Assembly: GCA_002361365.1 (NCBI GenBank)
Contig: DEST01000099.1
Span: 1-47,462 of the forward strand
Length of the DNA: 47,462 bases
Origin: Alphaproteobacteria bacterium UBA3307
Lineage (GTDB): Bacteria > Pseudomonadota > Alphaproteobacteria > RF32 > CAG-239
Reading direction: 5' to 3'
This document shows, one piece after another, positions 23,403-32,256 of this stretch. The position numbers and the translations under genes are program-made. The notes under the pieces were generated by a model, which did not search any database, was not told where the DNA came from, and was given only the letters and a program-made list of their open reading frames with translations. Each line of letters starts with the position of its first letter. The first letter of the stretch is position 1.

Positions 23403-25829
23403 ATGCTGAGATTTTTATCTTATATTGCCAGTTTGGGTCTGTTTTGTCTGATTGTTGTGATTGCAGTCGCAACTTATGCCGTAACTAAGATTAACATTAC
23501 GATTCCGGATTATCATCAGCTCGAAAATTACGAGCCGCCGGTCACTACGCGTTTGTTCGCCGGCGACGGACAGGTAATGATGGAATATGCGGCGGAAAAA
23601 CGCTTGTTTGTGCCAAATGAGATGATACCAGATTTGGTAAAAAATGCATTTATTGCCGCAGAGGATAAGCATTTTTATAAACATTCAGGTATAGATTATT
23701 TGGGAATTATTCGCGCAGTACTCGGTAATGTTCGCAAAATGGGTACGGGTAAGCGTCCGGCCGGTGCCTCAACCATTACACAACAGGTGGCAAAAAACTT
23801 TTTACTTAGCTCGGAACTATCGTACACACGCAAGCTTAAAGAGGCCATCTTGGCACGGCGTATAGATAAGGCGTATACCAAAGACCATATTTTGGAATTA
23901 TATTTGAATGAGATTTATTTGGGTAATAGAGCTTACGGAGTGGCAGCTGCCGCAATCAATTATTTCGGTAAAGCTCTTGATGAGTTGGAATTGCACGAAG
24001 TTGCTTATTTGGCGGCATTGCCTAAAGGACCGAATAATTATAACCCTAAAACAAAATACGATGCGGCTGTGGCGCGGCGTAATTGGGTAATTGACCGAAT
24101 GACGGAGGATGGATATGTAACGGCTCAAGCGGCGGCAGAAGCCAAGCAAAAGCCGTTGGAAACAGTGGAACGTAAAAGCGGATTTTTGAAAGGGACGGAA
24201 TATTATAGCGAAGAGGTGCGGCGTACCATCAGCCGTAATTTCGGAGATGAGGCGCTGTATCAGGGTGGTTTGATTGTACGGACAACGATTGACCCAAAAA
24301 TACAAGATATTGCCAATCGTGCGTTTCGTAAGGGGTTGATTGACTATGATTTGCGGCATGGTTGGCGTGGGGCAACAACACAAATTAAAATTGATGAAAA
24401 TTATAAGCAAAATTTGCAAAACGCTAAATTGCCGGCCGGTGCTGAGCCAACTTGGAAAAAGTCGGTGGTGATTAAGGTTATGTCCGATAAGGCAGAAATA
24501 GAAACGCTGGAAGGTGCGAAAGGTAACATTTTATTGGCAGATTCTAAATGGGCGCGGTTTAAAGCTAAAGGTAAAGATATGGGGCCGGTTCCGACTAAAA
24601 TGGAACAAATTTTGAAAAAAGGCGACGTTATTTATGCAGAAAAAAGTTCAGAGGATAAACAAGAAAAAAGCGTTCCGATATATAAGTTGCGGCAAGTGCC
24701 GATTGTGGAAGGCGGTATGGCGGTGATGGACCCGCATACGGGTAAGGTATTGGCGCTTGTGGGCGGATTTTCTTTTGAAAAATCACAATTCAATCGAGCA
24801 ACGCAAGCATATCGCCAGACCGGTTCAAGCTTTAAGCCGTTTGTATATTTGGCGGCATTGGAGCTCGGATATTCTCCGACAGATTTGATTTTGGATGCAC
24901 CGTTTGTGTTGGACCAAGGTGAGGGGATGCCAAAATGGAAACCGGTTAATTATTCTAAAAAGTTTTATGGGTTAATGACCTTGCGGCGCGGTGTTGAGCT
25001 TTCTAAAAATCTTATGACCGTACGTTTGGCTCAGGATATCGGAATGGATAAAGTTGTTGATATGGCGCGTCGTGTCGGAGTAAATGACAATTTGCCACCG
25101 TATTTATCTGCTTCATTGGGGGCTGCGGATACGCGTGTGATTAATATGGTTAGTGCTTACTGTGTGATTGTCAATGGCGGTAAAAAAGTTCCGCCGTATA
25201 TGATTGAAAGGATTCAAGACAGAAAAGGGCGTACAATTTACAGACACGAGCAAACGCCTTGTCCTCAATGTGTGGTAGATACATGGAATAATCAGCCGGA
25301 ACCTGATTTTGAAGCAGTGCGAGAACAGGTGGTTGACCCACTGTCGGCATATCAGATGACCTCAATTTTAGAAGGTGTGGCCATTCGCGGCACCGGTGCG
25401 CGCTTAAACGGTTTGCATCGCCATGTGGCCGGCAAAACAGGTACAACCAATGAAACTAAGGATGCGTGGTTTGTCGGATTTTCTCCGGATTTAGTTGCCG
25501 GTGTTTATGTTGGATTTGATGAACCGGAAAGTTTAGGTGTGGCCGAAACCGGTGCGCATGCGGCATTACCAATTTTTTATGATTTTATGGCAGAAGCGTT
25601 AAAAGATACGCCGGATACCAATTTTCGTATTCCGGAGGGTATCAAATTAGTGCGAGTTAATCCATACAGCGGGCGTCCGTCGGCACCGGGAGATACAGTG
25701 GCTATTACCGAAGCCTTAAAGCCTGATTTTGAATTTTATAATCGGCAGCGTGTTGTCGGTAACGGCGATTCGTCAGTGGCCGGACCGGAAACAGACAGCG
25801 GTAGTTTGCAATTAGGAGGAGAATACTGA
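23403..25829 (+). CDS. mrcA: Penicillin-binding protein 1A, bifunctional transglycosylase/transpeptidase
   Basis: PBP1A polymerises lipid II and crosslinks glycan strands at the inner membrane. The 808-residue protein has an N-terminal membrane anchor. The GT51 domain has AAEDKHFYKHSGID, GASTITQQVAKNFLL and RKLKEAILARRID. An OB-like insert follows at about 330-430. The transpeptidase domain has TGSSFKPF (Ser nucleophile), SKNLMTVRLAQ and AGKTGTTNETKDAWFVG. I chose ATG 23403, which follows GAAGGT by 6 bases, over GTG 23391. Its TGA overlaps the prfB ATG, so translation is coupled. Confidence 0.94.
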   Translation: MLRFLSYIASLGLFCLIVVIAVATYAVTKINITIPDYHQLENYEPPVTTRLFAGDGQVMMEYAAEKRLFVPNEMIPDLVKNAFIAAEDKHFYKHSGIDYLGIIRAVLGNVRKMGTGKRPAGASTITQQVAKNFLLSSELSYTRKLKEAILARRIDKAYTKDHILELYLNEIYLGNRAYGVAAAAINYFGKALDELELHEVAYLAALPKGPNNYNPKTKYDAAVARRNWVIDRMTEDGYVTAQAAAEAKQKPLETVERKSGFLKGTEYYSEEVRRTISRNFGDEALYQGGLIVRTTIDPKIQDIANRAFRKGLIDYDLRHGWRGATTQIKIDENYKQNLQNAKLPAGAEPTWKKSVVIKVMSDKAEIETLEGAKGNILLADSKWARFKAKGKDMGPVPTKMEQILKKGDVIYAEKSSEDKQEKSVPIYKLRQVPIVEGGMAVMDPHTGKVLALVGGFSFEKSQFNRATQAYRQTGSSFKPFVYLAALELGYSPTDLILDAPFVLDQGEGMPKWKPVNYSKKFYGLMTLRRGVELSKNLMTVRLAQDIGMDKVVDMARRVGVNDNLPPYLSASLGAADTRVINMVSAYCVIVNGGKKVPPYMIERIQDRKGRTIYRHEQTPCPQCVVDTWNNQPEPDFEAVREQVVDPLSAYQMTSILEGVAIRGTGARLNGLHRHVAGKTGTTNETKDAWFVGFSPDLVAGVYVGFDEPESLGVAETGAHAALPIFYDFMAEALKDTPDTNFRIPEGIKLVRVNPYSGRPSAPGDTVAITEALKPDFEFYNRQRVVGNGDSSVAGPETDSGSLQLGGEY

Positions 25830-26942
25830 TGCGGGCAGAATTTTACAATATCGTGACCGAAGTCGAGCAGTCACTTGGATTGCTCAGGAGGTATCTTTGA
25901 CTATGATAACGCTGTATTACGGCGAGAGGAACTGAATGCTTTAACGGCAGACGCGTCTTTGTGGGATAATCCGGAAAAGGCGCAAAAGTTAATGAGCGAA
26001 AAAAATACGCTTGAAGCAAAACTCGGTGCGTATGAGAACTATGCCCGAACATTGAGTGATTATCAAGAAATGATTGAATTTGCCGAAGCAGAAAATGATG
26101 AAGCGATGCTAGCGGAATTGTTGCAGAATTTAACGCAGTTGCAGCAACAGGTAAAACATGCCGAATTAGAATCTCTTTTATCCGGCGAGGCTGATGCTAA
26201 TGATGCCTATTTGGAAGTGCATGCGGGTAGTGGCGGAACCGAGGCGATGGATTGGGCACAAATGTTACTCAGAATGTATACGCGTTGGGCAGAAACACAT
26301 AATTATAAAACCGAATATATAGAAGAAACAGAGGGTGATGTTGCAGGTCTAAAATCGGCAACAATAAAAATTTGCGGTAAGAATGCCTACGGTTGGTTAA
26401 AGTCAGAGACCGGAGTACATCGTTTGGTGCGGATATCACCGTTTGACAGCGCAGCACGGCGGCATACAAGTTTTGCTTCTATCGGTGTTTATCCGGTGAT
26501 TGACGATGATGTGCAAATAGAAATCAATCCGGCTGATTGCAGAATTGATACTTATCGTGCGTCGGGTGCCGGCGGACAGCATATTAACAAAACGGATTCC
26601 GCCGTCAGAATCACGCATATTCCGACAGGAATTGTGGTTTCCAGCCAGACGCAGCGTTCGCAATTTCAAAATCGTGATAATTGCTGGAAAATGTTGCGTG
26701 CACGGTTGTATGAAATAGAAATGCAAAAAAAAGCCGATGCAGCGCAAGTCGCGCGTGATAATCAGGGAGATAACGGATGGGGATACCAAATCCGCTCCTA
26801 TGTGTTACAGCCGTATCGTCTGATTAAGGATTTACGCACCAATGCCGAAACAGCTGATTGCAAAGCGGTACTGGATGGAGATATTGATTTGTTTCTATCA
26901 GCCGCTTTGGCTCAAAAAATCAAGGGTGAAGAAGTGGCTTAG
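25829..26942 (+). CDS. prfB: Peptide chain release factor 2, with programmed +1 frameshift
   Basis: RF2 ends translation at UGA and UAA. The gene opens at ATG 25829 and runs 23 codons to an in-frame TGA at 25898-25900. It then continues in the +1 frame from 25899 to 26942, giving 370 residues. The RF2 marks are ISPFDSAARRHTSF with the SPF tripeptide and RASGAGGQHINKTDSAVR with the catalytic GGQ. The frameshift lets low RF2 raise its own synthesis. The start shares bases with the mrcA stop (TGATG), and the YhdP-like gene follows after 12 bases. Confidence 0.97.
25883..25901 (+). promoter_or_regulatory. prfB programmed frameshift site
   Basis: CTC AGG AGG TAT CTT TGA C has the internal Shine-Dalgarno AGGAGG, then the slippery CTT before TGA C. 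This is the conserved RF2 autoregulation site. The Shine-Dalgarno is AGGAGG rather than AGGGGG. Confidence 0.97.
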
Positions 26943-26954
26943 CGGAGCGGAAAA

Positions 26955-29900
26955 ATGAAAAAAATTTCGGCACGGGCATATTTTTTCAAAAAAATGTTTG
27001 ACTGTTTTATGGTCGGGCTGTTTATTATTTTTTTGCTGTTAATGTGGACTTTGTATAAAGGACCGATTTCTGTGCCGTACTTGCGGCCTTATATTGTGCA
27101 GGCTTTGAATTATGATGAAAATGATTATAAGGTTGGTATCGGTGATGTAAATATCGAATTGGTACGCTCAATTCAGCCGCTTAGGATTACAGCTAATGAT
27201 ATAACTTTGCACAAAAAGGATAAAACAGTCACTATAGAGGCGCCTAAGCTTTATCTTTCATTCAGCCTGCGTGCTCTGCTTAAAGGGATTATTGCACCGA
27301 GTGATGTCAGTTTATTGCAACCTAAAGCACATATTTATGCCAGTTATGGAATTGATAAAACAGAAATACCGGAAAATGCCGTCAATAAGAAAAAATTGCA
27401 GTTTTTAATAGAACAAATTAACGAATTTTTGCAGCACTATAACTCGGAGGATAAAATATATCCCGAAAGTTATGTCGACAATATTACTCTAACAGAAGGC
27501 GAAATCGAACTGCATGAAGTAGATTTGGAGCGAGACTGGATTTTTTCTGATGTAAATTTTGAATTTAAGCGTAATACTGTCAATATGGAACTCAACGCCA
27601 ATTCTCTTGTAAATATTAACGACAAAATAGCATCTGTAGGTTTTGAGAGTAAATATTTGACGGCAGAAGATAAACTTGATTTGGAGGTATATTTTTCCGA
27701 TTTAATACTTTCGGATATGATGGAAACTTTCAACGAAACGACCGAGGATAATATTTTTTCTCATATGTCGGTGGAAGTACCGATGAACGGTAAAATTGAT
27801 ACAACAATAAAATTGACCGATATTTTGACGCATCCGGCAGAAGCGCAAGATTATATGGACGGCGCAATCGAAAAACTTGCTTTTGAGATTGATGGCGGAC
27901 GCGGATACATTTCTTTTGAGGGAGAAGAAAGGTATAATTATGGCATTGATGAAATGTTGTTGTCCGGAAAAGTTGAAGGCGGATTTGATGAAATACAAAT
28001 AAAAAATGCCGAATTTAAAATGGGTGGGCAAAAGGCCGTAATAGATTTGGAAATCAGCGGCTTACAGACTTTTTATCTGGAAGGCACATTGCAGGATTTA
28101 GCTATGCGCTTTAAGGTAAAAGTTGCGGATTTTCCATTTACCGAATTATCACGCTTTTGGCCGCGTTATGTTGCAGAGCCTGCGTGGCAGTGGTGCAAAG
28201 ATGGACTAATTGGTGGGCATGCACAAAATGCCGAGTTTAAGTTTGATTTTGGATATAGACACAAAACAAAAGATTGGGGATTGCTTGAACTTGATGGTAC
28301 GGCGCGGCTCTATGATGCTGATTTGTTCTATTTGGATGGCATGCCGATTGTGCATCATATTTACGGAACAGCGCATTTTTCCGACCACAATATTTTGATC
28401 GATATAGATAAGGGAGTGTCCGACGGTGTGATTATTACCGGTGGAAAAATTGATATTTATGATTTGGACAAGGAAGATAACTTTATTTCAATAGATTTAA
28501 TCGGCAATTCTGCGGTAAAAGATGCTTTGTTGCTGATTGATAATAAGCCGCTTGAATTTACCTCAGCTATGGGATTGAACCCTGATAATATCAGCGGCGA
28601 CGTAGAAGTAAAACTTAAGCTGGATTTTGAGTTGCGGCAAAATTTGGATACAGATGACATAAAAGTTAAAGTAGATGCAGATTTGCACCAGATAGAAATA
28701 AAAGATTTGTTTGAAAAACACGCAGTTTCAGCAGAGAATATGAAGCTGAACGTAAATTCATCCGGTTGGAGTTTGCAAGGTGAGGGAAATTTTGAGAATA
28801 TTCCGGTGAAATTGTTGATGAATGAAAAGTTTGCCGATAAAAAATATAAGAGCAAATGTAATTTTTCGTTCAAACTTGATGATGCCGCAAAAAAAATATT
28901 AGGATTGGAACAAAATATTTTAAATGCGCCAAATATGGAGGGCTATGCGCTTGTAAATGCTGACGTAGTGATTAAAGAGGATGGAATTACGGAGATTGAT
29001 TTATCGGCAGATTTGCATAATACCAAGTTGGATTATGCCTATTTTGGTGTGGTGAAAGCCAGCGGGCAACCGGCAGAAATTAAGGCAAAAATCAAAATGA
29101 AAGATGGTAAGGTTACAAATATTTCAGAGCTGAGTTTGATAAAACCGGGATTTGTGATTAACGGCAACGTATCAATGTATCCGAGCGGACGGGTGAAATT
29201 GGTTGATGTTACAAAAATTACGGGGCCACGCACCTCAGCCAAGGCTAAAATCAACTTAACAGATAACGAAATGCCGACTTTTAAAATCGAAGTTTCAGGT
29301 GACAGCTATGATTTGTCGCCGTTGTTTGATAAAGTTGATGCCAAGAAAAATACGGATTTTGAGAATTTGCCGCAACAGAATATCCATCAAGAAAATGAAG
29401 ATGATGGATTGGAAACACTCAATAATGCCGATATTTTTGTGATGGTCAACAGTTTATGGACCAACAAAACCACCCCGATTAAAAATTTTGCCGGCAATGC
29501 CAAATTACGTCACGGAATCGGAATTGATGAAGTTAATATGGTTGGTAACTACGGAGTAGATAAGTCAATTAAACTTAACTTAAGCTATGTGCCTCGCGGG
29601 GATAGAGAACATTATCTTTCGGTGGAAAGTAACAATGCCGGCAGTACGCTTAAAGTGTTGCGTTTGTATGAAAATATGGTGGGAGGTACGCTCAAAATCG
29701 AAGCCAGACGGCAAGCTGATAAAAAGTTTATAGGTCATGCGATTGTGCGGGATTTCAGTATTCAAAATGCACCGGTTGTGGCGCAGATTTTATCGGTGGC
29801 ATCGTTTACCGGAATGTTGGACTTGCTTAAAGGCGATGGTTTGATATTTACACATTTCAGTGCGCCGTTTGAATATCAATATAAAATACTTAAACTCAAC

Positions 29901-30206
29901 CACGCAAAGGCAGAAGGCAGTGTGGTCGGGTTGACGACTACCGGAACTTATAACAGGGCAACCGATGATGTGCGTTTTTACGGAGTGGTGGCACCGGCGT
30001 ATAGCTTAAATCGATTTTTGGGCAAGATTCCGGTGGTCGGCAATTTGCTAGCCAGCAAGGATGGTACGATTTTTGCCGCAGATTATAAAGCGGAAGGTCC
30101 GGTCAAAGATTTGGATGTTGATGTTAATTCTCTTTCTATTTTGAGTCCGAATTCGATGAAGGAGTGGTATAATAAAAACTTTGGAGAGGGTGATGGTGAG
30201 CTGTAA
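26955..30206 (+). CDS. YhdP/AsmA-like lipid transport protein (DUF3971)
   Basis: A 1083-residue envelope protein anchored by one N-terminal helix (MVGLFIIFLLLMWTLYKG), with a long beta-rich periplasmic part of the DUF3971/AsmA_2 type. Such proteins span the periplasm and move phospholipid toward the outer membrane. The family region FPFTELSRFWPRYVAEPAWQWCKDGLIGGH is present. The C-terminus has GDGLIFTHFSAPFEYQYKILKLNHAKAEG and IPVVGNLLASKDGTIFAADY, the conserved AsmA_2 tail. It lies in one transcript with prfB and overlaps the next gene. Confidence 0.88.
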   Translation: MKKISARAYFFKKMFDCFMVGLFIIFLLLMWTLYKGPISVPYLRPYIVQALNYDENDYKVGIGDVNIELVRSIQPLRITANDITLHKKDKTVTIEAPKLYLSFSLRALLKGIIAPSDVSLLQPKAHIYASYGIDKTEIPENAVNKKKLQFLIEQINEFLQHYNSEDKIYPESYVDNITLTEGEIELHEVDLERDWIFSDVNFEFKRNTVNMELNANSLVNINDKIASVGFESKYLTAEDKLDLEVYFSDLILSDMMETFNETTEDNIFSHMSVEVPMNGKIDTTIKLTDILTHPAEAQDYMDGAIEKLAFEIDGGRGYISFEGEERYNYGIDEMLLSGKVEGGFDEIQIKNAEFKMGGQKAVIDLEISGLQTFYLEGTLQDLAMRFKVKVADFPFTELSRFWPRYVAEPAWQWCKDGLIGGHAQNAEFKFDFGYRHKTKDWGLLELDGTARLYDADLFYLDGMPIVHHIYGTAHFSDHNILIDIDKGVSDGVIITGGKIDIYDLDKEDNFISIDLIGNSAVKDALLLIDNKPLEFTSAMGLNPDNISGDVEVKLKLDFELRQNLDTDDIKVKVDADLHQIEIKDLFEKHAVSAENMKLNVNSSGWSLQGEGNFENIPVKLLMNEKFADKKYKSKCNFSFKLDDAAKKILGLEQNILNAPNMEGYALVNADVVIKEDGITEIDLSADLHNTKLDYAYFGVVKASGQPAEIKAKIKMKDGKVTNISELSLIKPGFVINGNVSMYPSGRVKLVDVTKITGPRTSAKAKINLTDNEMPTFKIEVSGDSYDLSPLFDKVDAKKNTDFENLPQQNIHQENEDDGLETLNNADIFVMVNSLWTNKTTPIKNFAGNAKLRHGIGIDEVNMVGNYGVDKSIKLNLSYVPRGDREHYLSVESNNAGSTLKVLRLYENMVGGTLKIEARRQADKKFIGHAIVRDFSIQNAPVVAQILSVASFTGMLDLLKGDGLIFTHFSAPFEYQYKILKLNHAKAEGSVVGLTTTGTYNRATDDVRFYGVVAPAYSLNRFLGKIPVVGNLLASKDGTIFAADYKAEGPVKDLDVDVNSLSILSPNSMKEWYNKNFGEGDGEL

Positions 30207-30669
30207 AAAAATCAGCTTTGATTTTCATGGAGTGATAAATACAGCGCCGGAATTTTTTTCCGCACTTCTCAGAGAGTTACGTCTCAACAAAATGCGAATA
30301 TATGTTGTTAGCGGCGGACCGCGGGAATATATTGTACAATATTTGGCAGAACATAAAATTCCGTATGATGTACTATGGTGCATCTTTGATTATTTCAATG
30401 CAAAAGAAAAGGTTGAAGTTGCCGCCGATGGTTCGTTTCATATTGATGATACTTTATGGAATGCGGCAAAAAGCGAATATTGTGCCCGAGAAAAAATCGG
30501 TTTACACATAGATGACAGTGAAATTTACGGCCAATATTTTACCACTCCGTATTTGCGTTTTAATTCTAAAGAAAAATATTTTGAAATTGCCGATGCCGTA
30601 CTGAAAATTACAGAAGGAGCCTCGCAGGTGGCAAAGATATTGAATGTAATTTGTCAGAATTGTCACTGA
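30193..30669 (+). CDS. HAD-like small protein with DxH motif
   Basis: A 158-residue protein with a haloacid-dehalogenase layout. Motif I is FDFHGVI (Asp10, with His12 where phosphatases have the second Asp), motif II is YVVSGGP, and motif IV is IGLHIDDSEIYG. The missing second Asp weakens the case for ordinary phosphatase activity, though Asp10 and the IDDS pair are kept. I chose ATG 30193 behind GGAGAGGG; GTG 30196 is also possible. The gene overlaps the 3' end of the YhdP-like gene by 14 bp, so it is translationally linked. Substrate unknown. Confidence 0.7.
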   Translation: MVSCKKISFDFHGVINTAPEFFSALLRELRLNKMRIYVVSGGPREYIVQYLAEHKIPYDVLWCIFDYFNAKEKVEVAADGSFHIDDTLWNAAKSEYCAREKIGLHIDDSEIYGQYFTTPYLRFNSKEKYFEIADAVLKITEGASQVAKILNVICQNCH

Positions 30670-32187
30670 TTATTGATTGTTATCGTTTTGTTTTTGCTGT
30701 TTTTCTGCAGTATAATGTATAGAAATGAGGTTTTCAAGTTCAATATCTCCTGACTGGTGGGCATATTCAAGAGCAATTTGCCAATTAGAAACAGCTGTTT
30801 CCGGATTATTTGTTAATTCTTCTATCAGTGCCAAATTGGCATAATCTGCCACCATTCCTTCACAGCGTTGTTTACTTTGTTCAAGATGCAGAGACTGCTG
30901 AAACAACACCTTTGCACGTTGCAAATCATGACGTTGCATATAAATCAGCCCCAATAGACTATACGCATTAGCGGTATGAAAGCTGTTTGGGTGGCGACGA
31001 TTAAGCCATAATATGGTGCGTAAATATTTTTCCGCTTCGCCGTATAAATGTTGTTTGCATCTGGATTCAGCCGCCAAATATAAGCATTCGGCCTGTGCGG
31101 AATAATTCTGCTGTAATTCATACATACCAACAGCACGATTAGCCAGCCTTATAGTTTTAACGTATTTTTTTTGAGCAAAGGCTATTTGTGCGGCTAATTG
31201 TAACGCAAGAGCCAAACCGTGTTGATTTTTGAGATTTTGCTGTAAATTAAGGGCTGTTTTGCTCAATTTTTCCGCCTTATTGAATTTACCTTTTATCAAT
31301 AATAAGAGTGTCTGCTGATTATAAATATCGGCACGAAGTTGCTCGGTTATCGGCATATCGATGGCTTTTTGATATTGTTCGGCTGCTTCTTCATAACGAT
31401 TTTCAAATACCATCAGCATACCTTTAGCAACCACTGCCTTAGCCTCAAACAGCGGCGTATTTTGAGTTTGATAAATTTTTATGGCGGAATCAATCATAGC
31501 AGAGGCAACATCATTAACACAGCTGATGCGGTATATTTCGGCGAGCAATAAATGGCAAGCCGCGGTTTCAATGGCATATTGTTTTTTTTGAAAGACTTTG
31601 AGTGCGGCGGAGGCATTTTGTGAGGCAGAAAGCATTTCTCCATCGTGCATATATACAAAAGATGCAATATAGTTATAATAAGCACTTGTCGTGTTGTTTT
31701 TTTTGTTATTGAAATATAGACTCAGCTTGTTTACATATTTTTCCGTGGCTTTGTAATTATATGCCAAATAAGTCAGAATCGGTAAAAAGACACCATATTC
31801 CGGAGTTAATAAACACAGTCTTTTTTGTTGCGATATTTTTCTATAAGCGCCATAGGGGTTAATGTGTGCATTCAGAAACAATGCCAGCAAGGGAGTTCGG
31901 CTCTCTAAATAAATAATTGCTTTTTCCGGTTTTCCGGCAACCAGCCAAAGCAATGCTGATTTTGCCGTCTTACCGCCTAAAAAAAATAATTTTTGTACAC
32001 AGCTATTGATGATAATGGTGGAAAAAAAAGTGTTTTGATTTATCGTTTGCTGTCGTTTCAAAATATTGATGCGCGTCAGGTTTTGTAAATATCGCAGACG
32101 TATCCGCCAATACAATAAAAACAATGCCGTTATGATAATAACGATTAGAGCCGAGATAAGAATGTATGCAAAATATTTTTCGCTCAT
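30670..32187 (-). CDS. Membrane-anchored TPR protein
   Basis: A 505-residue protein with one N-terminal transmembrane helix (YILISALIVIIITALFLLYW), followed by about ten TPR-like helix pairs from residue 150 on. Examples are AIETAACHLLLAEIYRI, YEEAAEQYQKAIDMP and YGEAEKYLRTILWLNRR. The repeats should face the cytoplasm or periplasm as a protein-binding scaffold. No enzymatic domain is seen and no specific partner can be named. It converges with the HAD-like gene and is divergent from the Lon-like protease, with 69 bp to that start. Confidence 0.8.
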   Translation of the reverse strand: MSEKYFAYILISALIVIIITALFLLYWRIRLRYLQNLTRINILKRQQTINQNTFFSTIIINSCVQKLFFLGGKTAKSALLWLVAGKPEKAIIYLESRTPLLALFLNAHINPYGAYRKISQQKRLCLLTPEYGVFLPILTYLAYNYKATEKYVNKLSLYFNNKKNNTTSAYYNYIASFVYMHDGEMLSASQNASAALKVFQKKQYAIETAACHLLLAEIYRISCVNDVASAMIDSAIKIYQTQNTPLFEAKAVVAKGMLMVFENRYEEAAEQYQKAIDMPITEQLRADIYNQQTLLLLIKGKFNKAEKLSKTALNLQQNLKNQHGLALALQLAAQIAFAQKKYVKTIRLANRAVGMYELQQNYSAQAECLYLAAESRCKQHLYGEAEKYLRTILWLNRRHPNSFHTANAYSLLGLIYMQRHDLQRAKVLFQQSLHLEQSKQRCEGMVADYANLALIEELTNNPETAVSNWQIALEYAHQSGDIELENLISIHYTAEKQQKQNDNNQ

Positions 32188-32256
32188 TTACCCTCTGTTA
32201 GCATTTTGACATTATATTATATAAATCAATTTTCATCATATAGGGATTATTTTAAA

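Noticed and set aside
25829..25900. Truncated 23-codon gene or prfB pseudogene
   Set aside because: The TGA is at the conserved RF2 frameshift site with the internal Shine-Dalgarno and CTT TGA C.
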